DNA of 64,000 bases, taken from assembly GCA_944380285.1 (NCBI GenBank), contig CALWGZ010000003.1, positions 1 through 64,000 of the forward strand, written 5' to 3'. Position numbers and translations under genes: made by a program. Positions 1 to 6,429 of the stretch are shown here, one piece after another; within the stretch, counting starts at the first letter, position 1, and every line of letters starts with the position of its first letter. A model generated the notes under the pieces. That model was given only the letters and a program-made list of their open reading frames with translations, was not told the DNA's origin and did no database searches. Source of the DNA: an uncultured Christensenellaceae bacterium (lineage in GTDB: Bacteria > Bacillota > Clostridia > Christensenellales > UBA3700).

Positions 1-160
1 GGTGGATCACCGAACCACGGCGCTTTAGCGCGTGGTTCGGCTGTCCGCCGAAGGCGGCAGCTTTCGCGAAGTTGCTGTACTTACTCTCGAAGACGAAAAG
101 CGGGAAGCGAACCTCCACTTGATTGAGATTACTCATTGCGGAAAATTTTCATAAAGCATA
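1..160. other. Structured segment at left edge, possible 3' part of an RNA gene or leader
   Basis: No open reading frame fits here. The first 120 bases fold into several local stems: CCGAACCAC/GTGGTTCGG around an inner GCGC-TTTA-GCGC hairpin (about 10-40), CCGCC-GAA-GGCGG (about 44-56), and a possible closing pair between GGTGGA at 1-6 and TCCACT near 115-120. A small TGAG-ATTA-CTCA hairpin follows. The pattern suggests a structured RNA whose 5' end may lie outside the window, but no known family (tmRNA, SRP RNA, 6S) was recognised. From about 160 to 320 the DNA is AT-rich and shows nothing else. Confidence 0.3.
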
Positions 161-323
161 AGTATTTTGATACTTACAGCTATCGACTATTGATTATCAA
201 TTTATTGTCGCGTATGCATAGCAAGCGATCTCTCATTCAGCTTTAACTTCACGAATTATTCTCGTAATCGTGTTTCGACTATCGATATTCTTCTGTTTAT
301 TCGATATAAATTTTGTAAAAATA

Positions 324-353
324 TTGACACATTATATCATTGCGTGATAATAT
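324..353 (+). promoter_or_regulatory. Sigma-A type promoter for the zinc-ribbon membrane gene
   Basis: A consensus TTGACA lies at 324-329 and TAATAT at 348-353, separated by 18 bases, with TG one base before the -10 (extended -10). Transcription would start near 360, giving a leader of about 40 bases before the ATG at 400. Confidence 0.65.
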
Positions 354-399
354 AGTAAAGAACTATCAGTGTGGTTCAATACTAAGTGGGAGAATGTCT

Positions 400-1650
400 A
401 TGGAAAACGATCAGTCCTTTCAAAACGGACAGGGCGTGACGACAGGGCAGCAGGCTCCGCAATTTGTGCAGCCGGCACAACAGCCGATGCAACAGCCGCA
501 ATTTGCGCCCCAGCAGCCTGTCCAACCGGCACAACAGCCGACGCCGCAACCTGTCTATCAGCAGCCGGTTCAACAGTCTGTCTATCAACAGCCGGCGCAG
601 CAAGTTCAGCCTGTCTATCAGCAGCCCGTGCAACAACCGGTGCAGCAGCAATATGCGCCCGCTCAACCGGTCGTTCAATATGCGCAGCCGCCTCAACCTG
701 TCGCACAGTCGCCGCGTCTTGTCAACGGCAAGAATTGCGCCTATTGCGGCACACTCAATGTTGCGGACGCGGTCTATTGCTACAATTGCGGCAACTACAT
801 CGACCCGGCGTATGCGGCGAGGACGTGCCAGACGTGCCATATGCTCAACGCCCCGGGTGTTGCCTATTGCGTAAAATGCGGTTCGACGCTTGCGGCGGGA
901 CGTCAGGCGATGCCGGCGCAGCAGGGCGCGGTCATGGGCTACAACCCCGCAGAGACGCCCGACACCTACGAGTCGTCCTATGACGGCGGCGCGGTGTCCA
1001 ACTTCTTGCACTTGCTCGTGGTATTCTTGTTTTCGCCGCTTACATTGTTTTTGGCGATGCCGGCGCTCGTGTGCTGGTATTTCCGTTGGGAGACGTCGCA
1101 CGTCAGGATCAACGGCAGACAGCTCGAATTTGACGGCAAGGGCATACAGCTTTTCGGCAAATTGGTGCTGTGGAGCTTTTTGACGATCATCACGATCGGA
1201 CTTTACGGCATCTTCAGAATGCCGCTCAACCTGCAGCGCTGGCGCACGAGCCATACCCACGTTGCCGGATACAGGACTCCCGAAGGCAACAAGGGCGAAT
1301 CCAAGTTTGACGGCAGCATCTTCGGTCTGTGGGGCGTGAACATTGTAAGGGTGTTGTGCCTGCCGCTGTCCATCATCACGTTGGGCTATATGGGGGCGGT
1401 TTCCAAGCGTTACAGGTACGCGTGGTTTGCAAAGCGCAAGATCTATGACGGTCAGACTATGAAGTTCGACGGCACCAGCGGTCAGTTGTGGGGTAAGAGG
1501 ATAGTATGGCTTTTGCTCACGATCATCACGATCGGCATCTACACCGCATGGATGATGAACAATGTCAAGAAGTGGAGATACAAACACACCAAGTTCACTG
1601 CGCCCGGAATGTTTCCGGCGCCCGCGATACAGCAGCCTCTCGGCAAATAA
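400..1650 (+). CDS. Zinc-ribbon membrane protein with Q/P-rich N terminus and DUF898 (YjgN)-like domain
   Basis: The 416-residue protein has three parts. Residues 1 to about 110 are a low-complexity stretch dominated by Gln, Pro, Val and Ala. Residues about 113-165 hold two CxxC...CxxC zinc ribbons (CAYC/CYNC and CQTC/CVKC). The rest is a membrane domain with hydrophobic segments near 199-229, 257-277, 312-333 and 368-387, in which a pattern of F-DG, LWG/LFGK and W---H recurs as in the DUF898/YjgN family. Function is unknown; a scaffold or sensor role is a guess. The ATG at 400 is chosen over earlier ATGs because GGGAG at 388-392 is well spaced for it. It is a single-gene unit with its own promoter and terminator. 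Confidence 0.75.
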   Translation: MENDQSFQNGQGVTTGQQAPQFVQPAQQPMQQPQFAPQQPVQPAQQPTPQPVYQQPVQQSVYQQPAQQVQPVYQQPVQQPVQQQYAPAQPVVQYAQPPQPVAQSPRLVNGKNCAYCGTLNVADAVYCYNCGNYIDPAYAARTCQTCHMLNAPGVAYCVKCGSTLAAGRQAMPAQQGAVMGYNPAETPDTYESSYDGGAVSNFLHLLVVFLFSPLTLFLAMPALVCWYFRWETSHVRINGRQLEFDGKGIQLFGKLVLWSFLTIITIGLYGIFRMPLNLQRWRTSHTHVAGYRTPEGNKGESKFDGSIFGLWGVNIVRVLCLPLSIITLGYMGAVSKRYRYAWFAKRKIYDGQTMKFDGTSGQLWGKRIVWLLLTIITIGIYTAWMMNNVKKWRYKHTKFTAPGMFPAPAIQQPLGK

Positions 1651-1664
1651 CAAAAATCAGGCGG

Positions 1665-1696
1665 TCGCCGCAGACGGAATGTCTGCGGCGATTTTT
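1665..1696. terminator. Bidirectional intrinsic terminator
   Basis: The perfect 11-bp stem TCGCCGCAGAC / GTCTGCGGCGA with a 5-base loop is followed by TTTTT on the plus strand. AAAAA upstream gives a U-run on the minus strand as well. It separates the zinc-ribbon gene from the convergent YlmC-like gene. Confidence 0.85.
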
Positions 1697-1965
1697 CAGC
1701 ACGGCTTGGGAGAGGGCGCAAGTTCTCTGCCGAGTTCGACGAGAATGGTGTCTTCTCCTATCCGTACGATGCATTTCCACGGCACAAAGACGCTGTCGCT
1801 TCCTGTGATGTTTTTGAGGAATTTGCGGTCGCCGGGCACTATTATCCCGGTGATTTGACCGCCGGGAGTAAAAGCCATATCCAAAATTTTTCCCAGCCGT
1901 TTGCCGTCGACGACGTTGACGGTCTCTTTTTCTTTGAGTTCGCAAAAGGTCAGATCGTTCAACAT
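1696..1965 (-). CDS. YlmC/YmxH family sporulation protein (PRC-barrel)
   Basis: The 89-residue protein matches the small PRC-barrel proteins of the YlmC/YmxH family in spore-forming Bacillota: an N-terminal F-ELKEKE-VNV-DGK-LG opening, then D--F---G-ITGIIVPG and a basic-hydrophobic turn ending in the VPW--I--IGED-ILV strand. These proteins are linked to sporulation by family knowledge, but their molecular role is unclear. The ATG at 1965 is preceded by a strong GGAGGTG site. It is divergent from sigK and convergent with the zinc-ribbon gene. Confidence 0.8.
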   Translation of the reverse strand: MLNDLTFCELKEKETVNVVDGKRLGKILDMAFTPGGQITGIIVPGDRKFLKNITGSDSVFVPWKCIVRIGEDTILVELGRELAPSPKPC

Positions 1966-2078
1966 ATTTCACCTCCGCATATCGTATGACGAGTCGCGCC
2001 GTCGTATGACATTTTGACAAAATTCGCCCTGCGGCGCATACGGCAGTTGGCGCGGCATATATTGAAAGCGGTGATATT

Positions 2079-2774
2079 ATGCTCGGATTGCTCGCACTGT
2101 TGTCCAATATTTTGTTTTTCAGCGGTTTCGTTCGCAACGAAAACCGCTTTCCGCACCCCCTTCCGCGCGAAGAAGAGGAGCGGCTCGTTCAAAAGTATCG
2201 CTCGGGCGATCGCTCGGCGCGCGACGAACTCATCAATCACAACATGCGTCTTGTCGTCCACATCGCAAAAAAATATTCGCAGGGTGCGGATGTCGAAGAG
2301 CTCGTCTCGATCGGTGCGATCGGCTTGATCAAGGCGGTCGAAAACTACACGCCGGGTCGCGGCACGCACCTTGCGACATTCGCCGCGAAGTGCATAGAGA
2401 ACGAGATCTTGATGGCTTTGCGCAAGACCAAAAAATTCAAGGCGGACAAATCGCTTTACGAGCCGGTCGGTTTTGACAAAGACGGCAACGAGGTCGCACT
2501 CATCGAATTGCTCGCGCAGGATGAAGAGAGCGTTCTGGGCATCGTCGAGAACAATATATTGCGCGAAAAATTGACCGCATTGATCAAAAAGGTGCTGTCC
2601 GGCAGAGAACTCGACATCATCGTCATGCGCTACGGTCTCGGAGACGAAAAACGCTTCACCCAAAATGAGATCGCCGAAAAGTGGGGCATATCGCGCTCAT
2701 ACGTTTCGAGGATCGAAAAAAAGGCGCTTTTCAAACTCCGCGTCCATATCGAGCAAAACGGATTGAGACCGTGA
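2079..2774 (+). CDS. sigK: RNA polymerase sporulation sigma factor, pro-sigma-K
   Basis: A 231-residue sigma-70 family factor. Residues 1 to about 20 are a hydrophobic pro-sequence (LLALLSNILFFSGF) of the kind removed by SpoIVFB in the mother cell. Then come PLPREEEE, region 2 (NMRLVVHIAKKY, then the ELVSIGAIGLIKAVENY core-binding and -10 recognition stretch) and region 4 with a helix-turn-helix (QNEIAEKWGISRSYVSRIEKKA). By family knowledge it drives late mother-cell genes. The gene is uninterrupted, so no skin-type element is present here. Sigma-E, -F or -G are less likely because of the hydrophobic pro-region and the PLP-EEE motif. A weak GGTGAT site precedes the ATG. Confidence 0.9.
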   Translation: MLGLLALLSNILFFSGFVRNENRFPHPLPREEEERLVQKYRSGDRSARDELINHNMRLVVHIAKKYSQGADVEELVSIGAIGLIKAVENYTPGRGTHLATFAAKCIENEILMALRKTKKFKADKSLYEPVGFDKDGNEVALIELLAQDEESVLGIVENNILREKLTALIKKVLSGRELDIIVMRYGLGDEKRFTQNEIAEKWGISRSYVSRIEKKALFKLRVHIEQNGLRP

Positions 2775-3032
2775 GCGCCGCATTTCCGAAGGGAACGTTC
2801 GGTCGAAAATAGATTTTTGCAAAAACTCGGCGCTGTCGCTTGACAATTTTCAAGACAAATGAAAAAATTTTTTCTCATACGAGATCGGCATTTTTCAAAG
2901 ATCGACAAAAAATGTCGTCGCATTCTCTTGACAAGCTAGTTGGCTTTTCAAAGATATTTGCCAATATATTTACATTGAGAGGCGAGAGAAGTAATTTGGC
3001 GATAGGCAAGCGTTTAACGGCTCCGTAAAAGA

Positions 3033-3062
3033 CAAAAAAGTACCGCATCGAAAGCGATGCGG
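3033..3062 (-). terminator. Intrinsic terminator of rnpB
   Basis: On the minus strand the stem CCGCATCG-CTTT-CGATGCGG is followed by TACTTTTTT. It lies directly after the 3' end of the RNase P RNA. Confidence 0.85.
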
Positions 3063-3069
3063 AACAAAA

Positions 3070-3399
3070 TTTGCAAGCGCAGTCTGTAAGCCGGGTTCTG
3101 TCGAGGATAAACATCTATCTGAGCCAAGCGTTGCCGCAGGGCTTAAGCGATTGAGGGACGCGGCAGGCGACCGATCCGTCCTTGTCTCTTGCATCGAGTG
3201 GGGTTTACAGGGCCTCCCGCGTTGCCGCAGGAGCGGTGAGCTCTTACCTCGCCTTTCCATCCTTACCCTTGCGGGCGGTTTATTTCTGTTGCACTTTCCT
3301 TGGAGTCGCCTCCACCGGTAACTAGCCGGCACTCTGCCTTATGATGCCCGGACTTTCCTCCGTAGTCTTTCATACGGCGTTTATCCGACTGCCTTGCAT
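3070..3399 (-). ncRNA. rnpB: RNase P RNA, bacterial class A
   Basis: The roughly 330-nt catalytic RNA of RNase P, which matures tRNA 5' ends. Conserved landmarks on the minus strand are GAGGAAAGTCCGGGC near the 5' end, the GGTAACCGGT-like TAGTTACCGGTGGAGGC region, the AAGGGTAAGGATGGAAAGGC segment with GAGGTAAGAGCTCACCG, and the closing ACAGAACCCGGCTTACAG. The ends pair (GCAAGGCAGTC with GACTGCGCTTGC), which fixes the P1 helix and the boundaries. A promoter lies directly upstream and a terminator directly downstream. Two partial copies of its 5' end lie further upstream. Confidence 0.95.
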
Positions 3400-3403
3400 G
3401 CTT

Positions 3404-3432
3404 ATTATACTAAACTTGCTGTCCGAAATCAA
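3404..3432 (-). promoter_or_regulatory. rnpB promoter
   Basis: On the minus strand TTGATT (3427-3432) and a perfect TATAAT (3404-3409) are 17 bases apart. The start point falls at the first bases of the P1 helix of RNase P RNA. Confidence 0.8.
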
Positions 3433-3526
3433 TCTTTTTTCGCACAACGAACAAACAATTGAAGTTCCGTTGTCAGTTCGCTGTTTGGTTACTGCTCGCG
3501 TTTTACGTTTTGGGATTCCACGGCGG

Positions 3527-3719
3527 CGCACTCGCTGTAACTGCTCGTGCGATTGAGTGCTTGGTTACATCTGAAAAACTTGTTTGCCGATCGGCGTTTA
3601 TCCAACTGCCTTGCGAGAGAATTATAACATACTTCCATAGTTCTTGCAAGTCTTTGTTTTGAAAGTGGCTTGGTCTTAAAAATTTTATTGAAACGCACTC
3701 GCTGTAACTGCTCGTGCGA
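3527..3719. repeat. Pair of identical 26-bp direct repeats between rnpB copies
   Basis: The 26 bases at 3527-3552 and 3694-3719 are identical (CGCACTCGCTGT...CTCGTGCGA). Each carries CGCAC at one end and GTGCG at the other, so each can form a small hairpin. Each repeat lies on the downstream side, in minus-strand terms, of one partial rnpB copy, which suggests they were duplicated together. Confidence 0.75.
3593..3649 (-). repeat. Short partial copy of the rnpB promoter and 5' end
   Basis: The minus strand reads TTGCAA (3644-3649), 17 bases, TATAAT (3621-3626), then a 6-base gap and about 20 bases matching the start of RNase P RNA (GCAAGGCAGTTGGATAAACGC, one change). The spacing from -10 to the RNA start equals that of the real gene. 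It looks like a complete promoter with only the first turn of the RNA. Confidence 0.7.
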
Positions 3720-3724
3720 CAAAC

Positions 3725-3821
3725 GAGTCGCCTCCACCGGTAACTAGTCGGCACTCTGCCTTATGATGCCCGGACTTTCCTCCGTAGTCTTTCATACGGC
3801 GTTTATCCGACTGCCTTGCAT
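3725..3821 (-). repeat. 97-bp near-identical copy of the rnpB 5' end
   Basis: Positions 3725-3821 match 3303-3399 of the true rnpB over 97 bases with one difference (AGTCGG for AGCCGG on the plus strand). Similarity ends abruptly at 3725, so the copy keeps the 5' third of RNase P RNA and lacks the rest of the catalytic core. Upstream on the minus strand TTGCAT (3849-3854), 17 bases and TGTAAT (3826-3831) sit at the same relative positions as the real promoter, so the fragment could be transcribed. Confidence 0.85.
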
Positions 3822-3961
3822 AAGAATTACAGCATATTATGCAAGTATATGCAAGTTATATTTGACGATATGAGAGAAGTGAATTTATCACGATTACAAG
3901 CTATATCTTCAATATCCGTTTCAGTGTTTTCATTCTTTTTCGGCTTTCTCTTCATTTTCAT

Positions 3962-3990
3962 TTGACTTTTTTCTTTCTTCACCGTATAAT
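3962..3990 (+). promoter_or_regulatory. Strong promoter of candidate small RNA 1
   Basis: TTGACT (3962-3967) and TATAAT (3985-3990) are separated by 17 bases. The whole 30-base stretch is nearly identical, with two differences, to the promoter at 28394-28424, although the flanks differ. Confidence 0.7.
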
Positions 3991-3996
3991 AGCATT

Positions 3997-4146
3997 ACAG
4001 AACGCAGTAAGTGAGTTGTAGTTGCTACAATTTGCTCTGCATAGTACGCTCCGCTTCTTCTCTAACTGTCAGAGGCGCTGAAAAGTGTTAGCGGGGAACG
4101 GCATTGTGCCGTTGCAGCAGCGACCTAATAAGTCGCTGTATTTTTT
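3997..4146 (+). ncRNA. Candidate small RNA 1 (about 150 nt), not recognised
   Basis: A consensus promoter ends at 3990 and an intrinsic terminator (CAGCGAC-CTAATAA-GTCGCTG, then TATTTTTT) ends at 4146, which defines a transcript of about 150 nt. Between them no start codon with a ribosome site opens a frame, but several local stems occur: TTGTAG-TTG-CTACAA, a CGCT-GAAA-AGTG region and ACGGCA-TTG-TGCCGT. The 3' part is antisense to the end of the unrecognised minus-strand frame at 4069-4500. No Rfam family was recognised. The alternative is a short decayed transcription unit. Confidence 0.4.
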
Positions 4147-4500
4147 ACTTTCGGAACAAAACGCAAGTTTTGCCCTGTCATGTTTCGTCAATTCAGCCTT
4201 GCTGTCTATGTACTTCCGTTCATAAATATCGTCCTTATTTACCCATTTTACAGGTATATCCGAAACTTGCCGCTCAATATCTTCGTCCAATATCATTGTT
4301 TTTGTCGTTCGTTTAACCACAGGAGCAAGCATAACACGCAGCTTGCTATCTTCCGTTACAGCAACGCAAAGCCGAGGCTTACTTATTTTGTTTCCGAAAA
4401 GCTTATCATCCGTAACGACAAATCGCGGCTCATTATAAGACTGCTTATCCGGCGTTTTATCAAGCCCGAACTCGTCAAAGCAATATGCGAAACAGACCAC
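4069..4500 (-). CDS. Unrecognised open frame, possibly a gene remnant
   Basis: A 143-codon frame beginning at a GTG with no ribosome-binding site. The frame stays open about 90 bases further upstream without a better start, so it may be the 3' part of a longer gene. Its composition (charged, with stretches such as LRVMLAPVVKRTTK and YERKYIDSKAELTKHD) looks protein-like, and codon use is more AT-rich than in the neighbours, which hints at transferred DNA. A faint resemblance to PemK-type toxin C-terminal regions is not firm enough for a call. Its 3' end overlaps the small-RNA terminator on the other strand. Confidence 0.35.
   Translation of the reverse strand: MVCFAYCFDEFGLDKTPDKQSYNEPRFVVTDDKLFGNKISKPRLCVAVTEDSKLRVMLAPVVKRTTKTMILDEDIERQVSDIPVKWVNKDDIYERKYIDSKAELTKHDRAKLAFCSESKKYSDLLGRCCNGTMPFPANTFQRL
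4118..4146 (+). terminator. Intrinsic terminator of candidate small RNA 1
   Basis: A seven-base-pair stem CAGCGAC/GTCGCTG with a seven-base loop, followed by TATTTTTT. Confidence 0.75.
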
Positions 4501-4570
4501 CCGCAGGGGAAAATCTATTTTCGCATTTAATGATAAACTATAAACTGATCTTTTACCTCGACTTATTTTC

Positions 4571-4599
4571 TTGCAAAAAAAATAATTTTCTTATATAAT
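4571..4599 (+). promoter_or_regulatory. ruvX promoter, predicted leaderless
   Basis: TTGCAA (4571-4576), 17 bases, TATAAT (4594-4599). Only seven bases separate the -10 box from the ATG at 4607, so the start point should fall on or next to the start codon, and no Shine-Dalgarno site is present. Confidence 0.7.
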
Positions 4600-4606
4600 A
4601 AAAAAT

Positions 4607-5041
4607 ATGAGACATTTGGGTATAGATCTCGGAGAGGCTCGGATAGGCATTGCGACGTGCGGGGAGAGCGAGATGTTCGCTTCGCCGCAGGAGACTTACA
4701 AATGCCGCGGACGCGCCGCCGATCTTGCGTACATCGCCGACTATTGTCGGATGACGGGCGCAGGCAGGGTGGTGATAGGTTTGCCTCTCAACATGGACGG
4801 CTCGACGGGTCCGAGGGCGCAAAAGGTGATGGACTTCGGCGCGGAGCTCGCGGCGATGGTCGACGCAGAGGTCGTCTATCAGGACGAGAGACTGACCACC
4901 GTGACCGGCGAGAACATGTTGATCGAGGCGGGCGTGAGGCGCGAAAAGCGCAAGCAGGTGATCGACAAGATCGCCGCGGCGATCATTCTCGAGACCTATC
5001 TCGACTCAAAACATAAAAGCGAAAACAGACAACAATCATAA
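4607..5041 (+). CDS. ruvX: Putative pre-16S rRNA nuclease / Holliday junction resolvase-like YqgF
   Basis: A 144-residue RNase H-fold protein. It begins with the family hallmark LGIDLGEARIGIA (first catalytic Asp), followed by VVIGLPLNMDGSTGPRAQKV and QDERLTTV, and ends with KQVIDKIAAAIILETYLDS, which carries the last acidic residue. In other bacteria YqgF trims the 5' end of 16S rRNA; RuvX names a Holliday-junction resolvase proposal. The pairing ruvX then DUF1292 is conserved in Bacillota. Translation probably starts without a leader from the promoter immediately upstream. Confidence 0.9.
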   Translation: MRHLGIDLGEARIGIATCGESEMFASPQETYKCRGRAADLAYIADYCRMTGAGRVVIGLPLNMDGSTGPRAQKVMDFGAELAAMVDAEVVYQDERLTTVTGENMLIEAGVRREKRKQVIDKIAAAIILETYLDSKHKSENRQQS

Positions 5042-5051
5042 AGGAGCAAAC

Positions 5052-5480
5052 ATGAAAGACGAAGAAAAGAAGATGAAGGACGAAGAGTCCTGCGCGTGCG
5101 GTCATCATCATGACGGCGAGTGCGATTGCGGATGCGACCACGGCGACGAGGTCAACATTTTGACCTTGACCGACGAAGAGGGCAACAGCCGCGACTACTA
5201 CGAGCTCGAAGTGCTCGAAATGGACGGCGCCGAATACACGGTCATGCAGCCCGTCGAACTCGACGAGGACATGAGCGAAGACGAGGTCTTGATCTATCGC
5301 AACGTCTATGACGAGGACGGCGAGTTTGTCAGCTACGATCCCGAGATCGACGAAGCCGTCGCGGACAAGATCATCGACGAGATCAACAAAATGATCGAAG
5401 AGGAATCGCTGATCGGCGACGACGATGACGACTACGGCGATCCCGACGACGGCGATTGCGGCTGCGGCAACGACAGATGA
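5052..5480 (+). CDS. DUF1292 family acidic protein (YrzB-like)
   Basis: A 142-residue, very acidic protein. The N terminus has a His/Cys-rich cluster (CACGHHHDGECDCGCDHGD) that could bind metal, and the C terminus ends in DCGCGNDR. The middle is the DUF1292 domain (LTLTDEEGN, YYELEVLEMDG--Y, EVLIYRNVYDEDGEF). The family has no settled function. AGGAG precedes the ATG by six bases, and the gene follows ruvX by ten bases, as in other Bacillota. Confidence 0.85.
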   Translation: MKDEEKKMKDEESCACGHHHDGECDCGCDHGDEVNILTLTDEEGNSRDYYELEVLEMDGAEYTVMQPVELDEDMSEDEVLIYRNVYDEDGEFVSYDPEIDEAVADKIIDEINKMIEEESLIGDDDDDYGDPDDGDCGCGNDR

Positions 5481-5513
5481 TCGAAAAAACGCGGCAAAAG
5501 TACGCAAAAATGT

Positions 5514-5604
5514 TTGCGTACAATGACTTTGCTGTGCTATAATCATTCAGGCAAAAAATAAACACTCGGGTCAGTCAGGGGCTGCCAGCTCTAAGAGCCG
5601 CCCC
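5514..5604 (+). promoter_or_regulatory. rpsB promoter and structured leader
   Basis: An extended -10 TGCTATAAT ends at 5543, with TTGCGT at 5514-5519 (18-base spacer). The leader contains a nested stem-loop at 5578-5604: outer GGGGC/GCCCC and inner GCTC-TAA-GAGC. Structured leaders before rpsB often bind S2 for feedback control, so this could be one; that is inference. Confidence 0.6.
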
Positions 5605-5632
5605 AAGCGAAAATCCGGGAAAAGGAGAAAAA

Positions 5633-6427
5633 ATGGCAGTAGTATCAATGAAGAGCCTGCTCGAAGCAGGCGTGCACTTCGGTCACCAGACCAAGAAGTG
5701 GAACCCCAAGATGTCCAAGTACATCTATTCTTCCCGCAACGAGATCCACATCATCGATCTTCAGATCTCGGTCGAGCATGTCGAGAAGGCGTATGCCTTT
5801 GTCAGAGACATGGCGAAGCAGGGCAAGACCGTGCTGTTTGTCGGCACCAAGAAGCAGGCGCAAGACGCGATCAAAGAAGAGGCTGAGCGCTGCGGCATGT
5901 ACTACATCAACAAGAGATGGCTGGGCGGCACGTTGACCAACTTCAACACCATCCGCACCCGCATCGACAGACTCAACAAGATCAATCAAATGGAGATGAT
6001 CGGCGAGTTCGACCTTCTGCCCAAGAAGGAAGTCGCTCTGCTCAAAAAGGAGAGGGACAAGCTCGAGAACAACCTCGGCGGCATCAAGAACATGACTTCG
6101 CTTCCGGGCGTGATGTTCGTCGTCGACATCAAGGCTGAGGAGATCGCGGTCAAAGAGGCTCGCAAGCTGGGCATCCCCATCGTCGGTCTCGTCGACACCA
6201 ATTGCGATCCCGACCTCGTCGACTATGTCATCCCCGGCAACGACGACGCGATCAGAGCGATCAAGTTGATCGCCGGCATCATGGCAAACGCGGTCATCGA
6301 GGCAAACGAGGGCATCGCCTATTCGATCGACGAAGAAGAGAAGACCGAAGATGAGGCTCCCGCAGAGGAGAGCGCTCCCGCGGCGGAAGAAGTCGTCGCC
6401 GAAGAAGTCGAGGAGATCAAGGAGTAA
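5633..6427 (+). CDS. rpsB: 30S ribosomal protein S2
   Basis: A 264-residue S2 of normal core length. Conserved blocks seen are [23 protein letters not shown], the [11 protein letters not shown] segment, LPGVMFVVD and [13 protein letters not shown]. The last 35 residues are a Glu/Ala-rich tail beyond the core. S2 joins the small subunit late, near S1. AGGAG lies six bases before the ATG. It is followed after two bases by tsf, the order found in nearly all bacteria. Confidence 0.98.
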   Translation: MAVVSMKSLLEAGVHFGHQTKKWNPKMSKYIYSSRNEIHIIDLQISVEHVEKAYAFVRDMAKQGKTVLFVGTKKQAQDAIKEEAERCGMYYINKRWLGGTLTNFNTIRTRIDRLNKINQMEMIGEFDLLPKKEVALLKKERDKLENNLGGIKNMTSLPGVMFVVDIKAEEIAVKEARKLGIPIVGLVDTNCDPDLVDYVIPGNDDAIRAIKLIAGIMANAVIEANEGIAYSIDEEEKTEDEAPAEESAPAAEEVVAEEVEEIKE

Positions 6428-6429
6428 TT

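Noticed and set aside
382..1653. Long antisense frame opposite the zinc-ribbon gene
   Set aside because: It is Arg/Leu-rich antisense of Gln/Pro codons, without motif or ribosome site.
3725..3821. Second functional RNase P RNA gene
   Set aside because: Only the first 97 bases are present; the specificity region and the 3' part of the catalytic core are absent.
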